A stretch of 64,000 bases of DNA from Lichtheimia corymbifera B2541 (lineage: Eukaryota > Mucoromycota > Mucoromycetes > Mucorales > Lichtheimiaceae). The translations under genes and the position numbers were made by a program. The stretch spans positions 1-64,000 of the forward strand of contig JNEU01000711.1 in assembly GCA_000697475.1 (NCBI GenBank), written 5' to 3'. Below, piece by piece: positions 1-13,601 of the stretch (its first letter is position 1; every line of letters begins with the position of its first letter). Below the pieces are notes generated by a model that was not told the DNA's origin, did no database searches, and was given only the letters and a program-made list of their open reading frames with translations.

Positions 1-221
1 ATATTGCTCGTCGGGGTGAAGCGCACCTTGGGTGCAAGTTTCACGATCAACCTCGCCGATCCCAGATTCACCCAATGTCACCACCAGCCAAAGTTGAAAA
101 AAAAATTCAAGAGGTCGACCCACGATCCACTTTGGCTGGTGGTGACATTGCGAAATTTAGGATCGACGAGCCTGATCGTGAAACTTGCACCCAAGGTGCG
201 CTTCACCCCGACGAGCAATAT
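1..221. repeat. Inverted repeat, ~92 bp arms, 36 bp spacer
   Basis: Bases 1-93 and 130-221 are reverse complements at roughly 90% identity; the outer ~49 bases (ATATTGCTCGTCGGGGTGAA onward) match exactly. The spacer at 94-129 holds an A-run. The left arm begins at the window edge, so the element may extend further out. Parts of the arm (the CAAGTTTCACGATC segment, then CCAATGTCAC) recur near 50320-50365, and shorter pieces resemble the monomers at 490-1100, so this is one dispersed family. The form is MITE-like or a foldback element. No gene is carried and no target duplication can be judged. Confidence 0.85.
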
Positions 222-479
222 TGTTCGATTGAAGACCCCATGTTTCATTGTAAAGTTTTGAGATAAATGCACCTTTATGTTTTACATATAGCTGTAAGCG
301 TGATGCTATATGACAAGTGATCTTTGTTCATTGTCAAGTAGGTAGACCCCGATAGAGCCGAAGATGCAGACGGACTTCTTTGTGCAACACAGCTCATTGC
401 ATGATACTTCACAATGAACAAACACCACTCTCCTATAGCATCACTCTCATCACAGCATATGTAAATCATAAAGGTGCCT

Positions 480-2190
480 GTTTCTTCAAAGTGTCATATG
501 AAGTGTGGCGTCTTTATGAGACCAAAGTTGATCAGCGTGGCCGAGAGCACCTCCTGACCAAGTTTCATGTTCGTGATGGCCAATATCGGCGGGCGCGGTC
601 GGTACATCTTATCTATGTTCCCGTCCATACATTTGGTCGCTGTTATTCAAAATCTTCATAATGAAGCGTAGCATCTTTATGAAGACGAAATTGCTCGTCG
701 CGGTCCAAAGTACCTTGCATGAAATTTTCAGGCTCGAGATGGGCGATCTCGGGCTTAGGGAGCCCCGACCTTACTTTTGTCATCTTCCATCCTACATTTG
801 GGCTCGCCCGCATTCAAAACTTTTATAGTGAAGCCTGCGATTTTTAAATGAATGGAAGTAATCAGCATGAAGCAACGAACCTTCTGACCAAGTTTCAAGT
901 TCAAAATGAGGAATCTCGAGAAAGTATCTACTAATTGACTTTTTCACAAATCCGGCGCTTTCCCAATTTCCATCCATCATAGTAAACCCCACATTACACC
1001 CTCCCATTCAAAATCTTTGAATGAAGCGTGTGTTCTTTATTAAGACAAAGTTGATCGGCATGCCCAAAGAGCATCTTGTGTGAAAGTTTCAGGTCTGAGA
1101 GAGGCAATCAAGGCCATGGATCTATTTACAGTGTGCATAGATTTGTAAGGAAGTGCCTGACCGATTTAATTTCCAGCTCTTCCACTTGCAGTTTCCTGCC
1201 TCTTTCTCCCATTCTCGACTGTTGCCCCATTCACGTACAACTACCACCTGCGAACGATTGTCCTGCTTCAACCCGTCATGTCAAGCCTACAACTGTCTTG
1301 ATCCTATTGTCTTTGACTGAATGGCAAGTCCCATGGCTTGTACACTCCACTACAACACGTATCTTCCTTGATGGACAACACATGGTATTGGAAACCTCCT
1401 CTCCACCACGACCAATCGTAGAAACGATCAATTCAGCGGTTGCCATTAGCAAGTTCATACTCCCTTGTCTCGAACGGCGTTCTCTTTACTTGCAGCAACC
1501 AGCCTTACAGCCTTCCTTTACATGGACAGCAGATAGCCATTGTATAGAAGCAACTTTATTTACGTGTAGCAGCTTTTCTCAATACATTCGACTTCTAATG
1601 GATATGGATATGGATATGGATATTGCTTTGGTGCATGGGATGGAAGGAATTGGATATATACAACGCGTGGAAAAAGAGTGTATCCTCTGTCAACTTGATT
1701 ATTATGCTTGAAGCTGTCACCCTTAGCGATATTGGCGCATCCAGTTATCATGCTTTTAGACGCTATTGCATGGCAACTACTATCATCATCCTCTGTGCAA
1801 CCTGTCAGCCATCATCATCCAACTGCATAGTTCAATACGCCATGGATATAATCCGCCACCTCACGTCCAACCATTCATATTTGTCGCATGTGGATGTATC
1901 CCCCTTTGAAGCAATTCATTGTACCTCTCTGTCTATCTCTTGTGAATGACGTTGGATTAAAAGGGAGACTGTGTTGACAGCCATTTATGAGCCTCTATTG
2001 TATAAGACACCTCACGGATCTTGTTGCATGTGGGCAATTGGTGCATTGTATTGCATAAAGATTGTAAAAGTACAGACACTCGTCAGCCATATTAATGGGA
2101 AAAAGGGGAAGGGAGAGTCTGGTTGATTCATTGTGTCTTGGAACATCTTCGATAGTACAACTCATTTCCTTGTGATTAAATCTTGCCGGC
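480..2190 (+). repeat. Dispersed repeat block, copy A (monomers plus unique tail)
   Basis: Four diverged monomers start near 492, 660, 826 and 1018. Each has a core like AATGAAGCGTG...TTTATGAAGACAAAGTTGATCAGCATG...CAAGTTTCAGGTTCGAGATGGGCAATCTC. They are followed by ~1.1 kb that matches 26600-27790 at high identity, including a TGGATA hexamer microsatellite at about 1599-1622. The open frame at 1076-1711 lies wholly inside this repeat and shows no recognisable domain, so I do not call a gene. Copy B is at 25630-27795 in the same orientation. Confidence 0.8.
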
Positions 2191-2490
2191 AACATCACAA
2201 CAACGTTCCTTTTAGTGATCTAGATCCTATGTATCAAGCAGGATATTACTCATTGTTCAATGGTCTAGTTGACTGCTTATCACCAAGGAGTCCCACATAT
2301 GTATTAAGCACTTGTTAATTACGGATGATTATATATGCGTGAGCAGATTAGCCACATCTACTTTATGAAATAACGTGATGAATGCAAATACATAATAATA
2401 GGTGGTGGATGAAAAAAACAATAGTACTAACAAGATCATCTATGATATACTCGTTTCACAAAGGCTCAAGGTAAATATAACATGATAAAT

Positions 2491-5400
2491 TCAGGTCCTC
2501 TTAGCCTTGCTAGTAGTAGTTGCAGAAGAATCGTATTGATGCGATGGATAGCGTCGTCGACTTGCTCCTCCAATGGAAGTGAAGAAACGATACGAGATAG
2601 GTTGTCGTTCTTTTTGGGATGATAAATTAATACCGATATGAAGCGAGAAAAGAGATTCATATACCTGCTCTGCTAGCCGTGTTTTGAATAATTGCCCCAC
2701 TCGATCGGGACGCTGTCAGCATGGGAGACTGCATGAGATCCTGCTCTGAGCGACTCCTCGATTGTTGCTGTTGAGGTACTACACACATAACCCAACATCA
2801 TCAGTCAGCCATCCTGATCTACTATGCAACCCCACACCATTTTTACCATTTGACAATCGTGTTGCCTTTCCCTTTCGTAGCTTGACAGCTTTTGCAGTTT
2901 GTGTTCTAGATTCGGATGGTTCGTGTCCACTGCGTCGACGAGCAATACCTGCTGATATATTCTCAGATAGATCTCGCAGGATACTCGATCGCGATGGTGT
3001 TGGAGCAATGAAATCGCTCGAGTTGCTACGTGTGCTTTTTGAACTGCGATCCGATGATGTGGAGGGGGTCTTGTTGAATCCGGAAAACCATGAAATCTCG
3101 GGATCCTTGGCAATCTTGTATCCACGATCCACAATGCGTGTAAGAATGCCTTCACGTGCTCGAGCCATGGGTTGCATAAATTTGGGTGATTTGTATGCGG
3201 CGTATTCTGCGTTGATCACTAATGATGATGTGAATTCCCATGTTCCAATAAAATCAAACGACTTACGCTTTGCCAATAAGAAGGATTGTAATTCAGATTC
3301 GTCAAAAAAGATAGCATTGGCAGGCAATGGGGGACCAAAGCTAGGTACACTGTCAATTGTCACCACCTCAACCCTGGTAATATGCACATATTAGTCAATA
3401 ATCATGGTTAGGAATGCATATATAGCTTATATTTTACCTCCACCCGATTTGACCTTGCCACGTGTCTTCATGCACAACAATGAATACATGCAGAAATTGT
3501 GACTTGATAGCTGCAGGATTGAATGGCTGTTGCCCCTTGACAAACACAACACAGACAATATCTAGATCCTCACGTGTGTAAGTTGTTGGCTTTTCCATTT
3601 CGAATGTTGCCTATTTGCTCACCATTTCCGATATGTCGTTTCTTTTGTATTTGCTGCCTATCTCCTGGGCGGGATGGAATCAAGCTCGACACATGGTATG
3701 CAATCTCGTGGCCATGCCATTCATTGACATAGGTATATTCCCCTGAATCCCCGCCTAAAAAGCATAACAATCAATAAACCGTGTTTGGTGTCCAATGGTA
3801 TTGGTGCACGTACTTTTGGTATCAAGCCCACCAGCCCATCCTGTGTATCCATTCAATTCGACCTTGTGACCAAGAATGCCCAAAAATCGGTCAAATGCTT
3901 CCGAGTCATCTGTATTGGCGAGCCATTCTTCCTCTTTGGTTTGTCCATCCTTGATGTATAGGACACCGCATTTGTATCGGCGATGAACCTGGAATACACG
4001 TTGATGAACAAAGAATCACTATGATGTGCATGTGTGTGTGGCACTTACAGCTTGCTCATCAAGCATTAACAACTCCTTTTCCAATCCGGAGGATACCATG
4101 GTAGCAGCGTCTATTTTCTTCATGCGATCAAACGGTAAATCGAGCATGGTCTCTGCAATCGTTTTCCAAGTGCCATCAGGAACATGGAGGCTTTTGGCGG
4201 GTACTGCACGTAAAAGCAATGCATCATTGATTGTCTTGCGTACATCGGGTCCCTGTTGTTGTTGCAGAACAATGAATACACTACGTCACTCCATCACCAT
4301 CACTCCAAACACAGACACGTACTTGCTTGTCTCTCACAATCAAACGAAAGAGCTTCTCGTTTTGATCACAAAGAGCAGAGAACATGATGGGTTCATTGTC
4401 GCTCCGGTAACCGAGAAATGTCGCATAATCCTTGTTGACAAAATGGTTTCGAAACCAGCAAGCATCATGATCCATGTGCTCCAACTTGCCATCCAGATAC
4501 TCTTGTAACAGGGAATTGGCATCTTGATCCACCACATAGTCATCCATCGTAGACCCAAACTTATTCTTGCCCTCGACCTTGTATCCTTTGCAAGGAATCA
4601 CCAATGCCTTTTCGGAAACCTTGTGGTATTGACATATACACAATTCGACCATTTGCTTCATAGAAGATATCTACAAAACGCCAAAAGTCAGACCATTGTA
4701 AAATGGTGTTGTTGAGGAACTTACAATCTCCTTGACAAGAAGCTGGATGTCATGTTGCTGTTTTTCTCCCTTACGTGCCTTGCTTGTGGTTGAAGAGGGA
4801 GAAGGAGAAGGAGCATATGATGTGCCTTGGGAAATCTTATCATTGAGCGCCTGGAAGAATTGAATCACAGATTTTTGGCTAACGGGGTTGTTGTCATCAT
4901 TGGATGCTTCCCAGGTGACCATATCTGACATTTTGCGTAGGTCACTTGCGATATTGAACAAGGCGTCTTCGGGAAAGATCCGACGTGATTCCGCGTTGGT
5001 GGAAGAAGGAGGAAGCATAGTAGTCTCGAGCAGGTGGTCACAATCGCTGATCAATTTACTGTGTAATGTTGTGAGGGTAGCAGTGACAAGAATGGTGTGG
5101 TACGAGGCATTGTTGTTGTTGTTGTTGTTATGTTTGGCAACAGCTGTCTTTTGAGAAACAAAGGGAGGCACGCCGTCATTATCGTTTGTTGAAGATGACT
5201 TCATACTGTTCACAGTTGTAGTAGGGATGGGTGGTATATGCGTGTCCAATACAGTAGTGTTGTTGTTGTTGGACGATGCTGGATATTGTCCGTTGGCAAG
5301 TTGCCTAAGAGAAGGAATCCTTCCAGTTTCCTATGCCGTAATATATTTATATAAGTAATCGAATAATGATCATCACCCCCTTTGCCCTATTATCGCGCGC

Positions 5401-6600
5401 TTCGTCCAATATTTCTGCATGACCCCCTTTTTTTCCTTCACCTACCTGGTACGACTTTGCCCGCTTATGCTGATCCCAAATCACCTCTTTTGATGAGGAT
5501 GATGCTGTAACGTGATCACTCTTGGCATCTGTAAATAGAGACATGTATTAATATAGCTTATTGTTGTCATTTACCTCCAATGAAACATTACCTGATATGA
5601 TACTGGATGCTCTTGATCTTGACAGATCTTGGTCAAAGAATTCCAAGTTTTCAATGTCAACTCCAAATAATAGTTTTCCAATGGCCTTTTCATCATATGC
5701 TGCTGTTGCTGCCTTTTCTTGTTGGATCACATTGTTGAGTTGACCATTTCCCCCCTCCCCCTCGTCATCCACTTTCACGTCATCCGGTGTCACTCTTACG
5801 TCGCCAAAAGCAGATGATGATACTGGACGATGGTTGTCGCGTGGTGTTGCATGTAATAATCTGGCAGCCACATCAAGTACGCTATTCCTCCTTTCAGCCA
5901 ATCGTCGTTTTGATGATGATGGAGGGCGTTCTTCATCGACAGCAGCAGAATGAATTGAAGAAACACTTGGGCTGACGTTGCTATTTGCACAAGACGCTTG
6001 GGCATTTTCTTTGGAAAACATGCTCGATAAACCCATCACACTAGGAGCTCGTCGCCGGAATCGTGAAGCGAATGAATGATGCTCATGATTGGATGATGAT
6101 TGTGGGCTTTGTCGACCATTGATAATAGCGGTGGTGGTGGTTGGGCTGTGAATCATTGTACGTCTACGGTGCGACTTTGCAGCCACATAGTCTTTGACTG
6201 ATACAAGCGACGACTTTACAGCATGTGGAAACTTTGATATCTTACTGGCGGTACTGAAGACCGAGCTGGTCGATGAAAAGTTGGATCGTATGGAGTCATC
6301 CGATGGTCGTTTATAAATGGCGCGATTAGGGGACTGAGGAGGTGGTGGTGAAACAGTGCGTTGTTGGTGTCGAGAAACCTTGTTCCCCAATGCGTGCAAT
6401 GAACGACGTAACGATCGATGGCTGGATTCGGGTGGTGATGCATTGGGGGGTTGTTCTACAAGAGAGTCGTTTGGGTCGCCATGGCAATCGTCGTTTGAAG
6501 CAAGGTCGTTATGGTCCTTTCCAACAACAGCAGCTGTAGCTCTATCCAGTGTTGACTGGGATGTAGCCGAGTTGGAACAAGAACCTTCAGCAGTCAACAT
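2491..6600 (-). CDS. Rap/Ran-GAP domain GTPase-activating protein
   Basis: Predicted GAP for a Rap/Rheb-like small GTPase. The GAP domain is spread over exons at about 4660-3440. It contains HDACWFRNHFVNKDYATFLG, then EIAYHVSSLIPSRPGDRQQ, then KKRHIGN^DIVCVVF. The intron splits the HIGND motif whose Asn is the catalytic 'thumb' of this family; using the acceptor CTAG near 3560 restores the frame. Exon 1 (6600-5592) is a Ser-rich, disordered N-terminal third. I chose ATG 6600 (MLTAEGSCS); an upstream in-frame ATG at 6795 would add residues read from CA-repeat leader. After the GAP domain (end of exon near 3435) come a Ser/Arg-rich tail and two small exons ending at 2491. The last two exons are the least certain. 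About ten exons in total. Confidence 0.85.
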
Positions 6601-8390
6601 GGAAGCGTACCAGAGTGGAAAATGAACCACAAAGGGGAAAAAGAAGAATATGTGTACACTGTCAAGGAAAGGAAAAAGAGAGGAGGAGGATATGAAAAAA
6701 GTGGTGTCAGGAACTTGTAAGAGAAGTAAAAGAGATGCACACACACACACACACAACTTGGTATCTCCGGTGAACCAAACTTGATCTGTACACACGCACG
6801 CTACTTGCTGTGCATGACCTACTACTCTGATAGCGCGCTACCCAATAATGATTTGTATTCCAGACTAAGAACACGTGCACTTGCCCTACTACTACAACTA
6901 CTGCTTTACCGCTGTCATCTTTCATCATGATAATAATGCAACAAGGATATCTTGTCACGTAGTATTCAACCACCATGTGCTTCTACTAAACAAATGGATC
7001 GTGGGTATCAAACAATAATACAAATAGTTAGGGACCATTTTTTTGCCACCCACCTCGTTTTTCGGGTTTCATCCGAGCACAGGAACGGTCCCTTGAACAT
7101 TAGACATATTTGTAAGGAGAGGGGAGGCATAAGAGGACTGTTTGGTTATACCGCACGAGACGCTCACACACACGCACAAGGCAGGACTTGCCATGATATA
7201 CTTGCCGAAAATGTCGTTGAACAAGATCAACCCCCTTGAAGGTGTTCCAATTATAGATGCTTCATTATCCTTTAAAAATGCTAGAAACAGAATATAGAAA
7301 AAGCAATTGGAATTGTAATTTTGTGTCAATGTTACACGTCTCGGCGATCCATAAAGAATACGGGGCCATCTGATCTCACACACATAGCACTCAAAGCAAT
7401 CATAGTCCATCATGTGCCTGAATAGATTGTATCCAGCATTGGGTTTTAAATGGCTGGCTGACGCACAAGTTGGTTTGTTGGGCTGCATGGTCGATCGGAG
7501 TGCTTTCCTCGGATTCGCTTCTTATGCACACTAGCCATGCTTTGTTACACCAGCCTTACATAGTTTCTCTCACACGCACACAAATGTCAGTCAACTCTGT
7601 AGCTCCGACCCATCATTTGCTTACCATTAAAGGTGCTGATCATTATGATAGCGATGGGATTAGCAACGACAACAGTTTTACCTTTGTGATCAGCATGTGT
7701 ATCCTCATTTGAGGAAGTTTGGGATGGGTTCCTGGATTCAGGATTTTTGTAACACGTATACCAGCAGTGGTTGCTGCATGTTTAATTATCACAACATGTA
7801 CACTTTTTACTCTTCTTATCGTTTCAAATGATTACCATATGGGTCATGTATACATCTTTGACTACTACGCAAGATATAACCTGTGAGAATATAATGCACG
7901 CGTGTGCGCACTGGCCATTGGGGCTATGTATGCGGGGCTTTGAGCGGCATGAAGAAAAGAGTGATTTACAACCACCTCCTTTTATGCATGAATGACAGGT
8001 TGCTGCATGACAGGTATACAAGATGGGATTTATCACAGCGTTTTACCACATGAAGCACAAGTATGTTTATCTTGAAAATGATTAATAGGGATAACAGGTT
8101 TATAACGGCAGTAGTACTATAACTATAACTACCACTACTAGGACGCTTCTTCACTTGGGATTGGACGGTGGTTTGTGGTATAGAAAAACAAGAGAAGATA
8201 GCAAAAGTGCTACATATGTTTTAGTGGAATGAAAAGCAGACCCATACATTTATCACACATTGCATCATGGCTGTAAACAAGGACGTGCATATAGTGTGTG
8301 TGTGCGTGTCTATGCATGGAATTTTATACGCGTCGACCACATTTTTACTTTGTTGCTCTTCTTCCCATCCTTTTTTTCCCCTTCCCCAAA
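6601..8390. other. Intergenic, divergent promoters
   Basis: This is the shared upstream region of the RapGAP gene (leftward) and the F-box gene (rightward). It contains a CA microsatellite around 6739-6755 and CT-rich leader just before 8391. Open frames here (for example 7069-7488 on the minus strand) have no family features and I read them as chance. A near-match to the I-SceI homing site lies at 8086-8103. No RNA gene was recognised. Confidence 0.6.
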
Positions 8391-11331
8391 ATGATCACTG
8401 AGGAGAACTTGCTTTCTGGCTTGACATTACACGGTCCAAAGTGTTTGCGATTCCCGAATGGTGTACTTGAAAGGATCTTTGCCATGCTGCCAACGCAACG
8501 CGATCTCCGCGAGACTTGTGTTGTCCATCGGTCGTGGACCATGGCAGCCCTGAATGTGCTTTGGAGAGAACCCCAGTTTGCAGGACCTGTTGCGTTTCGA
8601 GGTTTCTTGGAAGCTATCCACAAAAACAAGCAGACGGCGTTACGTGTGAGGAACTTGAATCTTTGCCTATCCTCTGCTGAGCAGCAGCAGTCTCGTTTCG
8701 TAAAGAATGGATTTCGTGCTTCTATGAGGGTCATACAACAATCACACGTCAACCATGCTCGATGTCCACTCGCCAGTCCTCAGATCATCTTTGCAGTATT
8801 ACAACAATGCGAAATGGTGGATACTCTGAGCTTGTATGGGTGGCATTTACAATCGACACATTTACGGCTGATTGCATCTCATCTCCCGCGCTTGAAAAGT
8901 ATCTGCATCATTGGTTCGCCACAAGACAACAGTAATCAGCAGTCATCATCATCATCATCATCGCCAACCATGGTACCACTTTTACCTGCATCCGTTACAC
9001 ATATCGAGTTGTTTGGCAGTTACTTTCTTCATCCATCGCGCTATCCAGCTCTCAAGGTATTGCGCTTATCAATCGCCACCCAAACAAGCATTGAAAAGTT
9101 CTTACAAGGGGGATTGACCACTTTACAAGAATTGACGTTATCCGGCGCCACCGATATAAGAGATGGGCACTTATGTCAGCTCTTTGATGCATTCCCGAAC
9201 TTGCACAGCTTCTCGCTTGAAGATTCTCGACACATCACAGCTCAGGGGATTATAATGGCTATCAAGGATGCACAATTTCTCACGGACTTGCTGATACGAC
9301 AACATCCTGATGCTCCAAAAAAACAACCTATTTATCAACAATACGATCACATGGTGTCCAACCACATGACATTTAGTTTACGATCCATCACTCTCGCACA
9401 ACTCCACATTGACGATCATCAACTATGCCAGATCCTTGAATCATCCTTGTCACATATTCAGCACATTTACTTGTCCAATTGCACCTATCTCACAAATCAG
9501 GTCGCCACACGTCTATTACAACACGCGTCTCGCCTGGAAACATTGACCATCATTCATTGCAAAGGCGTGGGACCAAAAGCACTCAATATCTTGCAAGATT
9601 CTCCTGCAGCTCACAGTTTGCGTATGTTATCTTTTATCGGTAATGGGAATAGCCTTCAACCTGCTGACATTCTCAACTTTGTACGATCTGCTGCTCCTCA
9701 TCATCTCCAACAACTTGTTTTACGTGGATACGATAATATGGTCAATACACCTTTTATCGCTCGACACGCACGCATTTACCGCCATTCACGCTCGACACTC
9801 GACACAATGGATTTCGATCGGGATGGTTTACTGGAACTTGCCAAAGAAAGATACATACCAGAGGATCGTGTAGTGACGGGAAAGGAATTTGTGGAATTAG
9901 CCAATGCTTTGAATATGGAGGTGTCCGAATTGGAAGCAATCATGGATGGTATCAAGGTAAAGGCTTTTATCATTACAGTTGCACTGTTATCTTACACATT
10001 TGCGATTTATAGAAAAAATCAGGACAACAGCATGACCAATACCCTTTGACAACAACGACCCATGCAGAGGATAGTGCAACTAGCAGCGATCTTCAGTCAG
10101 CGACCTCCAATAATGCACCACCAGCATTGAATACACCATCCTTGGAAGGGGCAAAACGACATGCAATTCTGGAAATTGAGTCGTCAGAGGATACTGATCG
10201 TAAGTTGGCTACAAACATACATTGGTAGGTGTTAATCAGGTTACATGTAGCAACCTCATATACTTCACCCGAGCCGGCATCCACCTGTGAAGAGGATGAT
10301 TATCACGAGCCAATCACAAAGCAGCAGCACCTTGACAACACGGTTGGGCAACAACAACAACAGCAGCAGCATGAAGAAAAGACAACATCACCATCCGACG
10401 ACAGCACCCATCACGAGGATGAATCAACATTTGTATCTTCAACATCTGGTGGAGGTGATCTTGGAGGCTGGGGATCCACACTTGACATTTCATGGCAATC
10501 GTCACGTTCGTCGTTTGGTTCTCGGTCAACCAGTGATACTAGTTCCAATGGATCATCTGGACATCCTTCAACTGCTGCTGCCGCCAGTTACGAACATGCA
10601 TGGCGTCAAGTTGCTAAAGAGGCACCTATCATTACTGGCAAACGTGTCCCTATGGCGGATGACATGATGCCGGATGGCTGGGGAACACCCAAACAAGTGG
10701 TACAATGGGAGGATGCACGACTTGCCTATGCGCATGATGTTGTGGAGAAACAAAAGAGCACGACTTTTTGGATTAAGCGTGATGATGGAGGATGGATCAA
10801 GGCAGCTGATGAGGCTGCTACTACTACTACTACTACTACTACTCCTGGTGCTGCTACTGCTAGTAATACCCCTCGACCACACCGTAAGTACTACGTTGAG
10901 GAGAAGAGCCCCTTTCCCGGATTCGGATGGGAAGAGTCGAAGAATGTCCACCACTCAAGCTTATGGGAACTTCCAATACAACCACAGGAACAAGAACAGA
11001 GCCCAGTAAACACGCCCATTCCCGATCCCACAAACGTGTGGCCAACACGGCGGAGACACAACGAAAAAATGCATCAGAAATCAACATTACGGGATCAGAA
11101 GTTTCAGCAAGATGGGTTGATTTCGCTGCAGGACGGCCTGGCTCACAACAAATCCCTGATTTGATTAATCTCGGTTCAAAGGATGACGCTCTATTTTCAT
11201 TTTCCCCAACAACACCCATTCCAACGTCAAGTAAATCACTCCAACCAGTATCATCATCATCTGCATCATCATCATCAAAATTGAGTCAGCTCCATCATGC
11301 CAAAGATGACCTTGACGAACTTCTTCATTGA
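8391..11331 (+). CDS. F-box / leucine-rich-repeat protein
   Basis: Likely SCF-type ubiquitin ligase adaptor. The N-terminus has an F-box (FPNGVLERIFAMLPTQRDLR ... CVVHRSWTMAALNVLWREP), followed by ~450 residues of irregular LRR-like repeats, typical of fungal F-box proteins. I start at ATG 8391 (MITEENLL); the longer frame from 8298 would add a hydrophobic leader translated from CT-rich UTR. Introns: GTAAAG at about 9957 to about 10013, and 10200-10250 (acceptor GTTACATGTAG keeps the frame). A third probable intron, about 10884-10998, switches to the frame ending at 11331; without it translation stops at 11164. The C-terminal ~400 residues are Ser/Gln/Thr-rich with a WGTPKQVVQWEDARLAYAHD patch of unknown function. 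The C-terminal half could be a separate gene, but spacing argues against it. Confidence 0.75.
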
Positions 11332-12303
11332 CAACATGTAACTACTCTATGCGATGGTGTGCGCACAGTAGACTGTATACTAAGCTCTCTTTTTTACCCC
11401 TTGAAGGTATCATCCACATCATTCATAATAACAACAGCAATTTTTTTTCGATCGAATGCAACGAATCGCTCTCTCATCATACATAATCACATCCAGCTAC
11501 AGGTTATAGCTACTTTTTACCATGACAACACTGCCGCTTTGAGGTCCATGTCTAGGAGAAATTTTGAATCACGCGTCACCATCAAGATGACATTTAGCTC
11601 TATCAATATGCTTATTGCTGCTGAATAAAAGCCATGGTTACCAAGTACATATTATATCATTGAGGATCTTTGATTTAGTCAGCACAGGATTCAGGGGTGT
11701 TTATCGGGTGGTGATCATAGATTTGCTTTATGTCTCGTGTTAGATCATGAGATGCCATCTTGTTACTGCATCTGATGAATGATAATGGCAAGAAGAACAA
11801 GTTACCCACCAAAGGTGGTAATTCATTGGCAAAAGGCTAGGCAATGAACGCGGATTTTCAATCCCAAAATATCCCATTCACCATAAATTCAATGTGATAC
11901 AATCCATGTCAAGTCCCGACACGGCCATTTTGTGTTTTGCTCATTAAAAAGTACTCGCACACACACACTCCTTTGAGCTATAATCAGGTCAATGCAAATG
12001 ATATAAACCAGCCTTATATAATTGCATTCAAAATTAGCATGGTTGACATTTCAAGGGAACTACAATGGCTGAGAATGCATCTACCATAATACCACCAATG
12101 CTGTCATTGTCGGTTGCCAATTAACACACCTGCGCATGTTGCTCAACTTGTGCGACATTAGCGGTCAACATGCGCTATTTCTACTACAAACAGGTGGTTT
12201 CTCTTTTTTTCTCTTTATTCTTCTTTGTTGCTGCACACACAAACACGGATATCCTTCAAGGGTCCTCCTTCTCTCTTTCACTCTTTTCACATACATACCT
12301 ACA
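11332..12303. other. Intergenic
   Basis: AT-rich spacer between the F-box gene and the secreted-protein gene. A pyrimidine-rich stretch (about 12200-12300) directly precedes ATG 12304, as expected of a highly expressed fungal promoter/leader. No further gene or RNA was seen. Confidence 0.5.
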
Positions 12304-13425
12304 ATGAAGTTCTCTCTCGCTGCAACTACGACTCTTTTGTTATCGACATTCGCTTCCTTGGCTAGTGCTGACGCTTACGCTGATGCCATTGCCGAGTGGT
12401 GTAATGGTAATTGATTGTTTGCTTTTGACCACGGGTCCCCCAAACTCAACGCCATTTTTAATCGTTGCCTAGGCTTGAATGTGACCACACCCACCAACGA
12501 GACTGTAGTTGTTGCTGGTAGCAATGCCACGATCACTGTTAGTAAGTGAGAAAATCTATAAAACAAACAAACAAAGCAAGCAGCGATGTTTACCGGTGAA
12601 TGCTTTATAGCTCGCGAACCCAATGACCATCAAAAGACCATTACTGGCCTCGATGTAAGTTGACAAAATGTTTTTGTTTCACTGGGTTTTGAATGATCAA
12701 GCTAACCCCTTTTACTAGTTATACTCGGTGATGCCCAATGGTACAGCCCAATATGTGCAAAACGTGTGGGCAGGCGAATTTGAATTGAACAAGCAAGCCA
12801 GTATCAATGACACGATGCCATCGAATGCCACGGCTGGTCTCTACTACTATCGGTATGTGACACAAATGCACATGTTGTTGTAGCAACGACTGATATATAT
12901 ATATATAGCGTATGGGTGACCAACCAAATTAACGGCATGCATGGTCCTGATTGTCTTGAAATTTCGGATACCTTCAAGGTGACCTCGGGTGTGCATCAAG
13001 ATGCTGCTGGTATCAGTTATTACACCGAGTCGTTGAATGATGTTCAATTCTATCGCCCTGAATACTTTAAGGGCTGCTTTGGTCTTCAAGTGACTCAACC
13101 CAGCAAAGATAGCACTGTCCAACTTGGCAAGCACATTTCCATTACTGCCAAGCGTGATCGTAACACCGCACAAACCGGCATTGTCAAGCAAGTGGATTTG
13201 TACAAGGCTACCTCTGATGATAAAACCAAGGCCGACTTTGTTGACACCGTCTGGACTGGCAACACTCGCTTCACAAATGAATTTACGCTCTCGGATCATT
13301 TCGTCCTTGATGATGAACATATCGACCATGATGCTACCTATTATTACACGCTCACTGTTTCATCCAACAAGAACTCGGATGAAGATTGTACTTTCCATTC
13401 TGAAGGCTTCAAGATCAGCGCCTAA
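12304..13425 (+). CDS. Small secreted protein, unknown family
   Basis: Five exons whose phases close: 12304-12406, 12473-12541, 12611-12654, 12719-12852 and 12909-13425. The N-terminus MKFSLAATTTLLLSTFASLA is a clear signal peptide with likely cleavage after ASA. The mature part has several N-glycosylation sequons (NVT, NET, NAT, NGT, NDT) and few Cys (one near the N-terminus; C in GPDCLE, GCFGL and DEDCTF). A predicted beta-rich fold has alternating YYYRVWVT and YYYTLTV strands, as in Ig-like extracellular domains. There is no GPI-type hydrophobic tail; it ends FKISA. It is probably a cell-wall or extracellular glycoprotein. I do not recognise the family; a Kre9/Knh1-like or other Ig-like wall protein is possible. 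Confidence 0.75.
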
Positions 13426-13601
13426 TATATCTGAAGATTCCCTCTCTCTCTCCCACCCCCATCAATTCATCCCATATCGATCCTTTTCTTTGTAAAACCA
13501 ATTATTCATCTGCTTGTACCAATATACATAAATCCCAATATATCTCACAAAAACAGATGCAAGGGTGTAGTTTTAATCGCACGCACATTGAGTATGTAAG
13601 A

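Noticed and set aside
1076..1711. 211-codon frame
   Set aside because: It lies inside repeat copy A, is not preserved in copy B and shows no domain.
10927..11164. Alternative C-terminus of the F-box protein ending at 11164
   Set aside because: Kept only as an alternative: the other frame to 11331 continues as better protein-like sequence after a plausible GTAAGT...CAG intron.
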